From the NCBI RefSeq assembly GCF_009749465.1, contig NZ_WBIS01000004.1:186001-250000 (forward strand): a DNA stretch of 64,000 bases, read 5' to 3'. Source of the DNA: Agromyces terreus. GTDB taxonomy: Bacteria > Actinomycetota > Actinomycetes > Actinomycetales > Microbacteriaceae. Positions within the stretch are counted from its first letter, which is position 1. The number at the start of each line of letters is the position of its first letter. This document shows, in pieces, positions 42,318 through 51,866 of the stretch. The notes under the pieces are model-generated. The model was not told the origin of the DNA and made no database searches. It saw only the letters and a list, made by a program, of their open reading frames with translations. Both the position numbers and the translations under genes were made by a program.

Positions 42318-43706
42318 CTACTCGAGCGGGAGATCGTCGCCCGGCGAATCGCCCGCGGCGGCGACGCCGCGTCGTGGTCGCCGGCGTCTGGGGCGAGGCT
42401 CGTCGAGCCCGATGTGGACGCGGGTGCGACGGCGCTCGACGATGATGAACGTCGCCCCGAGCGCCCAGAGCGGCACCTGCGTGAGGAACGCGAGCCGGAA
42501 CGCCTCGAGGGAGTACGTGTCGGGCGATCCCGCGCCCTGGAGGTCCATCGCGAGGCCGATGAAGAAGATCGCGAGCAGCGCCGCGAGGAAGCCGCCGACG
42601 TTGACGATACCGGTCGCGGTGCTGAGCCGGTGCGCGGGGTTGAAGGTTCGCGCGTGGTCGAAGCCGATCATCGAGGCCGGGCCGCCCGTGCTCATGGCGA
42701 AGGCGAGCACGAACAGCAGCCAGAGCGGCGCCTGCCCCGGCCAGAAGATCACGACGAGCCACACGAGCGCCTGGAGGCCGATGATCGGCAGCACCAGCAG
42801 GCGCGACCTCCGCTGCGGATGCCGGCTCGAGAGCGCGCCGATCACGGGCCCGGAGGCCATGCCGAACACGACGTAGACGCTGAACACGAGCGAGGCCACG
42901 GCGGGGGAGAGGCCCTCGCCCACGGTGAGGAACGGGAATCCCCACAGCAGCATGAACGCGGTGCCCGAGAACGGCGTCGTGAAGTGCGACCAGAACGCGA
43001 GCCGGGTCGCGGGGTGCGCCCAGGACTCCGTGAACCCCTGGCGCAGGTCGACGGAGGATCGCACGATCTGGATCGCGCCGGTCTCGGTGTCGACCGAGAC
43101 GTCCTCGGAGCGGTCGGGCGGCCGGTTGCGGATGATCGCGAACGTCAGCACCGTGAACAGCACGCCGAGGCCCGCCAGGCTGCCGAAGGCGACCGACCAG
43201 CTCGTGGCGTGCAGCAGCGCCGCGAGCGGCACGATCGAGATGAGCTGGCCGGCCTGGCCGAGCAGTCCCGTCATCTGCACGAGGAACGGCGCCTGCCTGG
43301 CCGGGAACCACACCGCGACGACGCGCAGCACGCTCGGGAAGATCGCCGCGTCGCCGGCGCCGAGGAGCACCCGGGCCACGAGGGCGGTGCCGACGTCGGG
43401 GGCGAAGGCCATGACGAGCTGGCCGACGGCCATCGTCGCCATGCCGATCGTGATGATCGGGCGGGCGCCGAAACGGTCGAGCAGCAGCCCCACGGGCACC
43501 TGCATCGTCGCGTAGACGGCGAGCTGCACGACCGCGAAGAGCGAGAGCACGGATGCGTCGGCGTCGAACCTGACCGCGGCGTCGACGCCGACCGCCGAGA
43601 GCGAGGTGCGGTTCGTGATCGAGACGATGTAGGCGGCGACGCCGACTCCCCAGATGAGCCACAGGCGCCAGGACGGCGTGCTGGTGCTCGGAAGGGGAGT
43701 CGTCAC
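42318..43706 (-). CDS. MFS transporter
   Basis: A 462-aa major facilitator with about 12 helices. The A-loop motif GLLLDRFGARPIIT between helices 2 and 3 is standard, as is the helix-4 RVLLGAGDAAIFPSVLRVVAVWFP. The NarK/UhpT-like FGSLAGLGVLF and FDHARTFNPAHRLSTATGIVNVGGFLA in the second half suggest an anion or organic-acid carrier, but no substrate can be given. The C-terminal 30 residues are Arg/Asp-rich. GTG at 43706 is preferred over ATG at 43742 because the hydrophobic core begins 13 residues later. Confidence 0.85.
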   Translation of the reverse strand: MTTPLPSTSTPSWRLWLIWGVGVAAYIVSITNRTSLSAVGVDAAVRFDADASVLSLFAVVQLAVYATMQVPVGLLLDRFGARPIITIGMATMAVGQLVMAFAPDVGTALVARVLLGAGDAAIFPSVLRVVAVWFPARQAPFLVQMTGLLGQAGQLISIVPLAALLHATSWSVAFGSLAGLGVLFTVLTFAIIRNRPPDRSEDVSVDTETGAIQIVRSSVDLRQGFTESWAHPATRLAFWSHFTTPFSGTAFMLLWGFPFLTVGEGLSPAVASLVFSVYVVFGMASGPVIGALSSRHPQRRSRLLVLPIIGLQALVWLVVIFWPGQAPLWLLFVLAFAMSTGGPASMIGFDHARTFNPAHRLSTATGIVNVGGFLAALLAIFFIGLAMDLQGAGSPDTYSLEAFRLAFLTQVPLWALGATFIIVERRRTRVHIGLDEPRPRRRRPRRGVAAAGDSPGDDLPLE

Positions 43707-43849
43707 CGTTCCATCTTCCCCCGGCGTGCGGCGATCCCCCATCCGACACCGGGAATCCCGTTCGCGCGCCGTGCGCCCGATCGAACGGGGTTCGGACGCA
43801 AGTACGGGATTCCGGTCGAGTCGCTGGCGTCAGGGGTGCGAGTTTGCGT

Positions 43850-43869
43850 CATACCGTCTAGTCGGTATG
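43850..43869. promoter_or_regulatory. TetR-type operator CATACCGTCTAGTCGGTATG, site 1
   Basis: A palindrome with perfect 7-bp arms around TCTAGT. It fills the spacer of a promoter: -35-like TTTGCG at 43843-43848 and -10 TATGCT at 43866-43871, 17 bp apart. It precedes the operon that contains the tetR gene at 44756, so repression with autoregulation is likely. Confidence 0.75.
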
Positions 43870-43909
43870 CTGGCTTCACCGCACGACCGCGAACTCGAAG
43901 GAGAGACGC

Positions 43910-44650
43910 GTGCACAGGTTCGAATCGAGCGTAGCCCTCATCACCGGCGGAAGCCGCGGCATCGGTCTGGCGATCGCGAGACGCCTCGTCGACGAGGGCG
44001 CGCGGGTGGTGATCACCGGCAGGTCGCAGGAGTCCCTCGACGCCGCCGTCGCCGAGCTCGGCGCCGACCGGGCGACGGGCGTCGCGGGCAAGGCCGACGA
44101 TCCCGAGCACCGCGCGGCCGTGTTCGCCCACATCGCCGAACGGCACGGCCGGCTCGACCACCTCGTGAACAACGCGGGCATCAACCCCGCCTACGGCCCG
44201 GCGCTCGAGATCGAGGCATCCGCGATCCGCAAGATCCTCGAGGTGAACGTCGTCGCCGCGCTCGAGTGGACCCGCGCCGCCGTCGCCGCCGGACTCAGCC
44301 GATCGATCGTCAACCTCTCCTCGATCTCCGCCGTGTCGGCGGCGCCCGGCATCGCGTTCTACGGCGTCTCCAAGGCGGCGCTCATGAACCTCACGATCCA
44401 GCTCGCGCACGAGCTGGCGCCCGGCATCCGCGTCAACGCCGTCGCCCCCGCGGTCGTGAAGACGGCCTTCGCCCGCGCGCTCTACGAGGGCCGGGAGGCC
44501 GAGGTGGCCGCCGAGTACCCGTTGCGGCGACTCGGGGTTCCCGACGACGTCGCGGGTCCGGTGGCGTTCCTGCTCTCCGAGGACGCAGCATGGATCACCG
44601 GGCAGACCATCCTCATCGACGGCGGCGCGAGCCTGCGGCCGATCGGCTGA
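43910..44650 (+). CDS. SDR-family oxidoreductase, first gene of the tetR operon
   Basis: A 246-aa classical SDR: TGGSRGIG cofactor loop, NNAGIN, NLSSISAV with catalytic Ser, and YGVSKAA with Tyr/Lys. The ending LLSEDAAWITGQTILIDGG is FabG/3-hydroxyacyl-CoA dehydrogenase-like. GTG at 43910 has GAAGGAGAG upstream. It follows the TetR operator directly and precedes tetR, so it is likely induced by the regulator's ligand. A role in oxidising a 3-hydroxyacyl-CoA is plausible from the surrounding acyl-CoA genes but is not proven. Confidence 0.85.
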   Translation: MHRFESSVALITGGSRGIGLAIARRLVDEGARVVITGRSQESLDAAVAELGADRATGVAGKADDPEHRAAVFAHIAERHGRLDHLVNNAGINPAYGPALEIEASAIRKILEVNVVAALEWTRAAVAAGLSRSIVNLSSISAVSAAPGIAFYGVSKAALMNLTIQLAHELAPGIRVNAVAPAVVKTAFARALYEGREAEVAAEYPLRRLGVPDDVAGPVAFLLSEDAAWITGQTILIDGGASLRPIG

Positions 44651-44659
44651 GACCCGAGT

Positions 44660-44740
44660 CCAGACACCCGGCACCAGGCATCCGGCACCAGACATCCGGC
44701 ACCAGACATCCGACACCAGACATCCGACACCAGACATCGA
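44660..44740. repeat. 14-bp tandem repeat array before tetR
   Basis: A partial unit at 44660-44670 and five units of RCACCAGACATCCG at 44671-44740, with one or two substitutions between units. It occupies nearly all of the 105-bp gap between the SDR stop and the TetR start, ending 15 bp before the ATG. Confidence 0.92.
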
Positions 44741-44755
44741 CAGAGACGAGAACCG

Positions 44756-45355
44756 ATGAAGGAGACCAGCGTCGCCGACGACGTGATGCGAGCGGCCGTC
44801 GAGCTGTTCGCCGCGAATGGGTACGCGAACACGAGCGTGCAGCAGGTCGTGGAGGCGGCCGGCGTCACCAAGGGCGCGATGTACCACTACTTCCAGTCGA
44901 AGGACGACCTGCTCTTCGGCATCTACGACCGCATGCTCTCGCTGCAGAAGGAGCACCTCGACGCGATCATCGGCCGCGGCGGCGGAACCGCCGAGACCGT
45001 GCGCGCGGTGTGCGTCGACGTGATCGAGACCTCGATCGACTTCCTGCCGGAGGGCACCGTGTTCTTCCGCAGCATGCACATGCTCACGGCGCCGCGGCAG
45101 TCCGAGGTCACCCGCCGCCGCCGCGACTACAACGACACGTTCGCGGCGCTCATCGAGCAGGGCCAGGCCGAGGGGCTGTATCGCACCGACATCCCGCGCC
45201 CGGTGCTCATCGCGAACTTCTTCGCCGACGTGCACTACCTCTCGCACTGGTATTCGCCCGAGGGCCCGGAGGGCAAGACACTCCTCGCCGAGCAGCTGAC
45301 CGATCTGTTCCTCACCGGCATCGATGCGAGCGCCGCGAAGGGCGAGGGGCGATGA
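44756..45355 (+). CDS. TetR/AcrR-family regulator of the acyl-CoA regulon
   Basis: A 199-aa regulator. The helix-turn-helix is ELFAANGYANTSVQQVVEAAGVTKGAMYHYFQSKDDLLFGIYDRM, the standard TetR N-terminus. The C-terminal ligand domain (VFFRSMHMLTAPRQSEVTRRRRDYNDTFAALIEQG...LSHWYSPEGPEG) resembles KstR2/FadR-like TetR regulators that sense acyl-CoA. It should bind the CATACCG-N6-CGGTATG palindromes at 43850, 49366 and 58999. It overlaps the next gene by 4 bp. The ligand is inferred from context only. Confidence 0.88.
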   Translation: MKETSVADDVMRAAVELFAANGYANTSVQQVVEAAGVTKGAMYHYFQSKDDLLFGIYDRMLSLQKEHLDAIIGRGGGTAETVRAVCVDVIETSIDFLPEGTVFFRSMHMLTAPRQSEVTRRRRDYNDTFAALIEQGQAEGLYRTDIPRPVLIANFFADVHYLSHWYSPEGPEGKTLLAEQLTDLFLTGIDASAAKGEGR

Positions 45356-46443
45356 GCGAGCGGATGCCGCAGCCGGGCCCCTCCTCGGAGGGCGCGCGCG
45401 AGACCGCCGGCCCGCTGTCCGAGACCATGCGCGCCTGGCGCGTCACGCGCCACGGCGAACCCGTCGACGTGCTCGAGCTGCACGAGATCCCGGTGCCGAC
45501 GCCCGGAACCGGGGAGCTGCTCGTGCGCACCGGGGCGGTCGCCGTGAACTTCCCCGACGTGCTGCTCTGCCGCGGCGAGTACCAGGTGCGCCCCGAGCTG
45601 CCGTTCGTGCCGGGCATCGAGCTGGTCGGCGAGGTCGTGGCGGTGGGCGACGGCGTCGCGTCGGCGGCCGCCGTGAGCGGCATCCGGCCCTTCGAGCCGG
45701 GCGATCGGGTCGTCGCCTCGCGCATCGGCGTGCTCTCGGAGTACGCGATCGTCGAAGCGGATGCCGCGCACCTCGCGCCCCCGTCGCTCGACGACGTGCA
45801 GGCGTCGGGGCTCGTGATCGCCTACCAGACGGCCTGGTTCGGGCTGCACCGACGTGCGAACCTGCAGGCCGGGGAGACGCTGCTCGTGCACGCGGCAGCC
45901 GGCGGCGTCGGCACCGCGGCCGTGCAGCTCGGCGTCGCGGCCGGAGCACGCGTCATCGCCGTCGTCGGATCGGCCGCGAAAGCCGAGACGGCCCGCGCCG
46001 CGGGTGCCGAGACCGTCATCGTGCGCGCCGACACCCCCGACTTCGCGGCCGTGGTCAACGACCTCACGAACGGGCGCGGCGCCGATGTCGTGTTCGACCC
46101 GGTGGGCGGCGACTCATTCACGCGCACCACGAAGTGCATCGCGTTCGAGGGGCGCATCGTCGTGGTCGGCTTCGCGAGCGGCGAGATCCCGCCGGTGCGC
46201 GCCAACCACGCCCTCGTGAAGAACTACTCGGTGCTCGGCCTGCACTGGGCGCTGTACCAGCAGACCCGCCCCGAGCTCGTGCGGGAGGCGCACGCCGAGC
46301 TCGTGCGGCTCGCGGATGCCGGTGCCATCTCGCCCGTCGCCGGCGGCGTGGTCGACTTCGAGGCGGCGCCCGACGCGATCCGGGAGCTCGCCGGCGGCGC
46401 CACCGTCGGACGCCTCGTCGTGCGCGTCGGGGCGGCATCGTGA
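45352..46443 (+). CDS. NADPH:quinone oxidoreductase-like (MDR) enzyme
   Basis: A 363-aa medium-chain reductase of the zeta-crystallin/quinone oxidoreductase branch. It lacks the zinc-binding cysteines. NFPDVLLCRGEYQVRPELPFVPGIE is the N-terminal motif and HAAAGGVGTAAVQLGVAAGARVIAVVGS the NADPH-binding loop. GADVVFDPVGGD follows. Enzymes of this branch may also reduce enoyl-CoA double bonds, which would fit the operon. The first 24 residues are a low-complexity leader; a start at the later ATG (MRAWRVTRHG) is possible, but the ATGA overlap supports 45352. Confidence 0.88.
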   Translation: MSERMPQPGPSSEGARETAGPLSETMRAWRVTRHGEPVDVLELHEIPVPTPGTGELLVRTGAVAVNFPDVLLCRGEYQVRPELPFVPGIELVGEVVAVGDGVASAAAVSGIRPFEPGDRVVASRIGVLSEYAIVEADAAHLAPPSLDDVQASGLVIAYQTAWFGLHRRANLQAGETLLVHAAAGGVGTAAVQLGVAAGARVIAVVGSAAKAETARAAGAETVIVRADTPDFAAVVNDLTNGRGADVVFDPVGGDSFTRTTKCIAFEGRIVVVGFASGEIPPVRANHALVKNYSVLGLHWALYQQTRPELVREAHAELVRLADAGAISPVAGGVVDFEAAPDAIRELAGGATVGRLVVRVGAAS

Positions 46444-47192
46444 GCGGGCGCCCCGCGGCCGTCGACCTCGGCGGCCGCGTCGCGCTGGTCACGGGCGGCG
46501 CCCGCGGCCTCGGCGAGGCGTACGCGCGCGCCCTGCACGCCGCCGGCGCCCGCGTCGTGATCGCCGACCTGCTGCGCGATGAGGGCGAGACGCTCGCCGC
46601 CGAACTCGGCGTCGACGCGTGCTTCGTGCCGCTCGACGTGACCGACGAGGAGTCGTGGGCCTCCGCCGTCGAAGCGGCGCTCGAGGCGTTCGGCGCCGTC
46701 GACGTGCTCGTGAACAACGCGGGCATCGCGAACGCCGCGCCGCTCGAGCACTACAGCCTCGAGAAATGGAACGCCGTCATCGCGGTGAACCTCACCGGTG
46801 TGTTCCTCGGCTGCCGCGCGGTCGTGCCCGTCATGAAGGCGCAGGGCTCGGGGTCGATCATCAACATCTCCTCCGTCGAGGGCATGCGCGGCTCGCCCCA
46901 CCTCGTGGGCTACACGGCATCGAAGTTCGGCGTGCGCGGCCTCAGCCAGGCGCTCGCGGTCGAGCTCGGGGCATCCGGCATCCGCGTGAACTCCGTGCAT
47001 CCCGGGCTGATCCTGACCGACATGACCACGCGCATCGACCCGGCGAAGCTCGACATCCCGCTCGGGCGCCCGTCGGTGCCCGACGAGGTCGCGGGCACCA
47101 TCGTGTTCCTCGCGAGCGACGCGTCGTCGTTCACGAGCGGCGCCGAGTTCGTGGTCGACGGCGGGATGATCGCGGGCATCCCGCACCATTGA
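46440..47192 (+). CDS. SDR-family oxidoreductase, last gene of the tetR operon
   Basis: A 250-aa classical SDR beginning with GTG and overlapping the previous stop by 4 bp. TGGARGLGEAYARAL is the cofactor loop, NNAGIAN, ISSVEG and YTASKFGVRGLSQALA follow, and the end is GAEFVVDGGMIAG. The pattern is close to 3-alpha/20-beta-hydroxysteroid or 3-hydroxyacyl-CoA dehydrogenases. With the SDR at 43910 it makes two dehydrogenases in one operon, so they probably act on different hydroxy intermediates. Confidence 0.87.
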   Translation: MSGRPAAVDLGGRVALVTGGARGLGEAYARALHAAGARVVIADLLRDEGETLAAELGVDACFVPLDVTDEESWASAVEAALEAFGAVDVLVNNAGIANAAPLEHYSLEKWNAVIAVNLTGVFLGCRAVVPVMKAQGSGSIINISSVEGMRGSPHLVGYTASKFGVRGLSQALAVELGASGIRVNSVHPGLILTDMTTRIDPAKLDIPLGRPSVPDEVAGTIVFLASDASSFTSGAEFVVDGGMIAGIPHH

Positions 47193-47270
47193 CGCCGGTC
47201 CGCGGCATCCGTCGGCTCGCGTAGGGTGGGAGCTTCCCCACCCGCCCCACCTCTTCGAGGGAGCTGCACC

Positions 47271-48791
47271 GTGCCCAGAACCGAGCAGGCCGTCGACGCG
47301 GCACGATACGCACCGAACCCGTCGGTGCTGACGGCGCTGCGCAGCCCGAAGATCCTGACCCGCGAGGTGCTCGCCGGCCTCGTGGTCGCCCTGGCCCTCA
47401 TCCCCGAGGCGATCTCGTTCTCGATCATCGCGGGCGTCGACCCGCGCGTCGGCCTGTTCTCCTCGTTCATCATGGCCGTGTCGATCGCGTTCCTCGGCGG
47501 CCGCCCCGCGATGATCACCGCGGCCACGGGCGCGGTCGCGCTCGTGATCGCGCCGGTCGCCCGCGACTACGGCATGGACTACTTCATCGCGACCGTGATG
47601 CTCGCCGGCGTGTTCCAGGTGGTGCTGGGACTGCTCGGCGTCGCGAAGCTCATGCGCTTCATCCCGCGCAGCGTCATGATCGGCTTCGTCAACTCGCTCG
47701 CGATCCTCATCTTCACGGCCCAGCTGCCGAACCTCATCGGCGTGCCGTGGCTCGTCTACCCGCTCGTCGCGGTCGGCATCCTGATCATGGTGTTCATGCC
47801 GCGCCTGACCAAGGTGGTGCCGGCGCCGCTCGTGGCGATCGTGCTCATCACGGTGGCCACCGTCGTGACGGCCGCCAATGTCCCGACCGTCGGCGACCAG
47901 GGCGAGCTGCCGCAGAGCCTGCCCGAGCTGTTCATCCCGAACGTGCCGCTCACGTGGGAGACCTTCCAGACCATCGCGCCGTTCGCGCTCGCCATGGCGC
48001 TCGTCGGCCTCATGGAGTCGCTCATGACGGCCAAGCTCGTCGACGAGATCACTGACACCCACTCGCGCAAGACCCGCGAGTCGCTCGGCCAGGGCGTCTC
48101 GAACATCCTCTCGGGCCTGTTCGGCGGCATGGGCGGATGCGCCATGATCGGCCAGACGATGATCAACGTGAAGGCGTCGGGAGCGCGCACACGCATCTCG
48201 ACCTTCCTCGCGGGCGTGTTCCTGCTGATCCTCGTGCTCGTGCTCGGCGACATCGTCGCGGTCATCCCGATGGCGGCGCTCGTCGCGGTGATGGTCATGG
48301 TCTCGGTCGGCACGTTCGACTGGCACAGCATCCGCCCGTCGACCCTGAAGCGGATGCCGCTGGGCGAGACCCTCGTCATGGTGCTCACGGTCGTCGTGGT
48401 CGTCATCACCCACAACCTCGCCATCGGGGTCGTCATCGGTGTCGTGGCCGCGATGATCGTGTTCGCGCGTCGCGTGGCCCACTTCGCCTCGGTCGAGCGC
48501 ACCGTCGACCTCGAGGCCGAGGAGCCGACCGCGCACTACGTCGTCACCGGCGAGCTCTTCTTCGCATCGAGCAATGACCTCACCACCCAGTTCGAGTACG
48601 CCGACGACCCCGAGCGCGTCGTCATCGACCTCTCGCGGTCGCACGTGTGGGACGCCTCGACCGTCGCCGCGCTCGACTCGATCACCACGAAGTACGCCCA
48701 GCACGGCAAGACCGCGGTGATCAAGGGCATGAACGAGGCCAGCGCGCGCATGCACACGCGTCTCGCCGGAAACCTCGGCGCCGGGCACTGA
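47271..48791 (+). CDS. SulP-family anion transporter with STAS domain
   Basis: A 506-aa permease. Residues 25-400 contain the SulP core: LTREVLAGLVVALALIPEAISFSIIAGVDPRVGLFSS, then GGRPAMITAATGAVALV and GLFGGMGGCAMIGQTMINVKASGARTRISTFLAG. The C-terminal 95 residues are a STAS domain with DLSRSHVWDASTVAALD. The family carries sulfate, bicarbonate or dicarboxylates; the substrate cannot be fixed. GTG at 47271 has GAGGGAG upstream. It lies 78 bp downstream of the SDR gene and could be co-transcribed with the tetR operon. Confidence 0.9.
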   Translation: MPRTEQAVDAARYAPNPSVLTALRSPKILTREVLAGLVVALALIPEAISFSIIAGVDPRVGLFSSFIMAVSIAFLGGRPAMITAATGAVALVIAPVARDYGMDYFIATVMLAGVFQVVLGLLGVAKLMRFIPRSVMIGFVNSLAILIFTAQLPNLIGVPWLVYPLVAVGILIMVFMPRLTKVVPAPLVAIVLITVATVVTAANVPTVGDQGELPQSLPELFIPNVPLTWETFQTIAPFALAMALVGLMESLMTAKLVDEITDTHSRKTRESLGQGVSNILSGLFGGMGGCAMIGQTMINVKASGARTRISTFLAGVFLLILVLVLGDIVAVIPMAALVAVMVMVSVGTFDWHSIRPSTLKRMPLGETLVMVLTVVVVVITHNLAIGVVIGVVAAMIVFARRVAHFASVERTVDLEAEEPTAHYVVTGELFFASSNDLTTQFEYADDPERVVIDLSRSHVWDASTVAALDSITTKYAQHGKTAVIKGMNEASARMHTRLAGNLGAGH

Positions 48792-48879
48792 GCCGCGGGC
48801 ACTGCGCCGCGGGCGGTTGCGCCGCGGACGGCTGCACGCCCGCCCGACGGCCGTGCTGCGGCGCGCCCGCCCGCCGGCG

Positions 48880-49266
48880 TCAGAGGCGCTCGAACACCAG
48901 CGTCGCCTGGATGCGGTCTCCGCCGCCGAACCCGCCGCTGCCCGAGGACGCCGTCGTGATCGTGTGCAGGCGGTAGCCGAGGGCGGCCTGCTTGTTGATG
49001 ACCTTCTCGAGTTCGGTGAGGTTGCCCGAACCCGTGCCGAAGAACTTCTCCTTGAGCACCACCTGCAGCACCACGTAGCTCATGCCCGCGGGGGCCGGAC
49101 GAGGCTGCGCGCCTGAGACGGCGTCGGCCTGCGCCCGGCTGATCATGCCCTCGAGACCGCCGGTCTTGGGCGCGGGCGGCTGCACGGACTCGGTCCACTT
49201 CTGGCCGTCCCACCAGCGCATCGTGCCAGATCCGTCGTCGTACCAACCGGCCTGCGTCTCAGCCAT
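48880..49266 (-). CDS. DUF2510 / DUF4177-like small protein
   Basis: A 128-aa protein. The N-terminus AGWYDDGSGTMRWWDGQKWTE is the DUF2510 motif, a short Trp-rich domain common in Actinobacteria. The C-terminal half, YVVLQVVLKEKFFGTGSGNLTELEKVINKQAALGYRLHTITTASS, matches the DUF4177 pattern of a small alpha/beta domain. GAGGAG lies 9 nt before the ATG. No enzymatic function is known. It is divergent from the Liv-type transporter, whose TetR operator lies about 100 bp away. Confidence 0.8.
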   Translation of the reverse strand: MAETQAGWYDDGSGTMRWWDGQKWTESVQPPAPKTGGLEGMISRAQADAVSGAQPRPAPAGMSYVVLQVVLKEKFFGTGSGNLTELEKVINKQAALGYRLHTITTASSGSGGFGGGDRIQATLVFERL

Positions 49267-49365
49267 GGGGCTCCTCATTCTTCTGCGGGCCCTTGGGGCC
49301 CTCGGGGTGCCAGCGTATCGACGGCCGCCGTCAGCCGTGGCGCCGATCACGATTGCGAATCGGAC

Positions 49366-49383
49366 ATACCGTCTGGTCGGTAT
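49366..49383. promoter_or_regulatory. TetR-type operator ATACCGTCTGGTCGGTAT, site 2
   Basis: Identical to site 1 over 18 positions except one central base (A to G). It is 41 bp before the start of the Liv-type transporter operon; a -10-like TACAGT at 49390-49395 follows. This places the transporter in the same regulon. Confidence 0.75.
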
Positions 49384-49423
49384 CTGTTGTACAGTGACCT
49401 GAAACCGACACGAAGAGGTGCCG

Positions 49424-50220
<797 letters not shown>

Positions 50221-50224
<4 letters not shown>

Positions 50225-50988
50225 GCGCCGAACGAACCGATGCCCGCGGCGCCCTCCGTGCCGCCGAGCGGACCGGCGCCGAACTGCGCCTCGAGGGGCT
50301 CACCGTCGGCTACGGCGGGGCTCCGGTGCTGCGCGGCGTCGACGTGCGGGTTCCGGCCGGCACGATCGTCGCGCTGCTCGGCGCGAACGGCGCGGGCAAG
50401 ACCACCCTGCTGCGCACGGTGTCGGGGCTCCTGCCCGCGGCATCCGGCCGCATCGTGTTCGACGGGGTCGACCTCGCCGGCGTCTCCGTCGAGGACCGCG
50501 CCCGCGCCGGACTCGCGCAGGTGCCCGAGGGGCGCAGCGTCGTCGCCGAGTTGACCGTCGACGAGAACCTGCGGCTCGGCGGGCTGCAGCGGTTCCGCGG
50601 GCGCCGGCTCACGGCCGCCGTCGACGGGATCTACGGCATGTTCGAGCCGCTCGCGCGCCGTCGCCGCGCCGCCGGGCACCAGCTGTCGGGCGGCGAGCGG
50701 CAGATGCTCGCCCTCGGCCGCGCCATCATCGCGGAGCCGCGCGTGCTGCTGCTCGACGAGCCCTCGCTCGGGCTTGCGCCCCGCGTGGTCGCCCAGATCA
50801 TGGCCGTGCTGCGCGGCCTGCGCGACGAGCGCGGCCTCACCGTGCTGCTCGCCGAGCAGAACGTCACGAGCGCGCTCGCCGTCGCCGACCACGGCGTCGT
50901 GCTGAACCTCGGCGAGGTCGTCGCCGACCGCCCGGCCGAAGACCTCCGCACCGACTCCGCCCTCCGCCACGCCTACCTGGGATTCTGA
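50221..50988 (+). CDS. Branched-chain amino acid-type ABC transporter ATPase (LivF-like)
   Basis: A 255-aa second ATPase of the transporter. Walker A is GANGAGKTT, the Q-loop region PEGRSVVAELTVDENL, the signature LSGGERQML and Walker B VLLLDEPSLGLAP, followed by LAEQNV. This is the LivF pattern. The ATG overlaps the livG-like stop. The first 22 residues are Ala/Arg-rich and not conserved. LivG- and LivF-type proteins form the ATPase heterodimer under the two permeases encoded downstream. Confidence 0.92.
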
Positions 50989-51866
50989 TGGACCGCCTCC
51001 TCTTCCTCCTCGCCACCGGCCTCGCGCGCGGCGCGATCTTCGCGCTGTTCGCCCTCGCCCTCGTGCTCATCTGGCGCGCCGCCCGCGTCGTGAACTTCGC
51101 CCAGGGGGCGATGGCGGTCGTCGCCGTCTACGTCGCCTTCGCGGTCACGGGGCTCACCGGCTCGTACTGGATCGGCCTCGCGAGCGCGCTCGTCGCGGGC
51201 GGGCTCATGGGCCTCGTCGTCGAACGCGGCGTGATGCGCTTCGCGAGCCACGCCTCGCCGCTGTCGGGCGTCATCATCGCGATCGGCGTCGTCATGGTGC
51301 TGCAGTCGGCGCTCGGCATCGCGTTCGGCTCGAACACCCGGCCCATGGAGGCGCCCTTCTCGGAGTCGCCCATCGTGATCGGCGGGGTTCCGGTGCTCTC
51401 GCCGTACGACCTGTTCGTGCTGATCCTCGCCGTCGGGCTCATGGGCGTGCTCGCCCTGCTCTTCACGCGCACCTCGCTCGGGCTGCAACTGCGGGCCTCG
51501 GCGTTCGCCCCCGAGGTGTCACGTCTGCTCGGCGTGCGCGTGACGCGCATGGTCACCGCCGGATGGGTGCTCGCCTCCGCCGTCGGCGCGCTCGCCGCCC
51601 TGCTGCTCGTGCCCACCGAACTCGGACTCAACCCGCACTCGGCCGACATGCTCTTCGTCTCGGCCTTCACGGTCGCGGTCGTCGGCGGGCTCGACTCCCC
51701 GCCGGGCGCGCTCATCGGCGGCCTCGCCGTCGGGGTGCTCATCAGCCTCGTCACCGGATACCTCGGCGCGACCGTCGCCCCGATCGCGGTGCTCGTGCTG
51801 CTCGTGGCCGTGCTGCTCGTGCGGCCGGGCGGCCTCTTCGCGACGACCGAGGCGAGGACCGCATGA
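50988..51866 (+). CDS. Branched-chain amino acid-type ABC permease (LivH-like)
   Basis: A 292-aa permease with about eight hydrophobic helices: FLLATGLARGAIFALFALALVLIWRAARVVNFAQGAMA is the classic LivH start. LGVRVTRMVTAGWVLASAVGALAALLL and FTVAVVGGLDSPPGALIGGLAVG carry the loop contacting the ATPases. The start shares one base with the previous stop. The substrate is not evident from the permease; the regulon context suggests an organic acid rather than an amino acid. Confidence 0.92.
   Translation: MDRLLFLLATGLARGAIFALFALALVLIWRAARVVNFAQGAMAVVAVYVAFAVTGLTGSYWIGLASALVAGGLMGLVVERGVMRFASHASPLSGVIIAIGVVMVLQSALGIAFGSNTRPMEAPFSESPIVIGGVPVLSPYDLFVLILAVGLMGVLALLFTRTSLGLQLRASAFAPEVSRLLGVRVTRMVTAGWVLASAVGALAALLLVPTELGLNPHSADMLFVSAFTVAVVGGLDSPPGALIGGLAVGVLISLVTGYLGATVAPIAVLVLLVAVLLVRPGGLFATTEARTA

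Noticed and set aside
44660-44740. 14-bp array considered as a CRISPR array
   Set aside because: The units are head-to-tail without unique spacers, and no cas genes are present.
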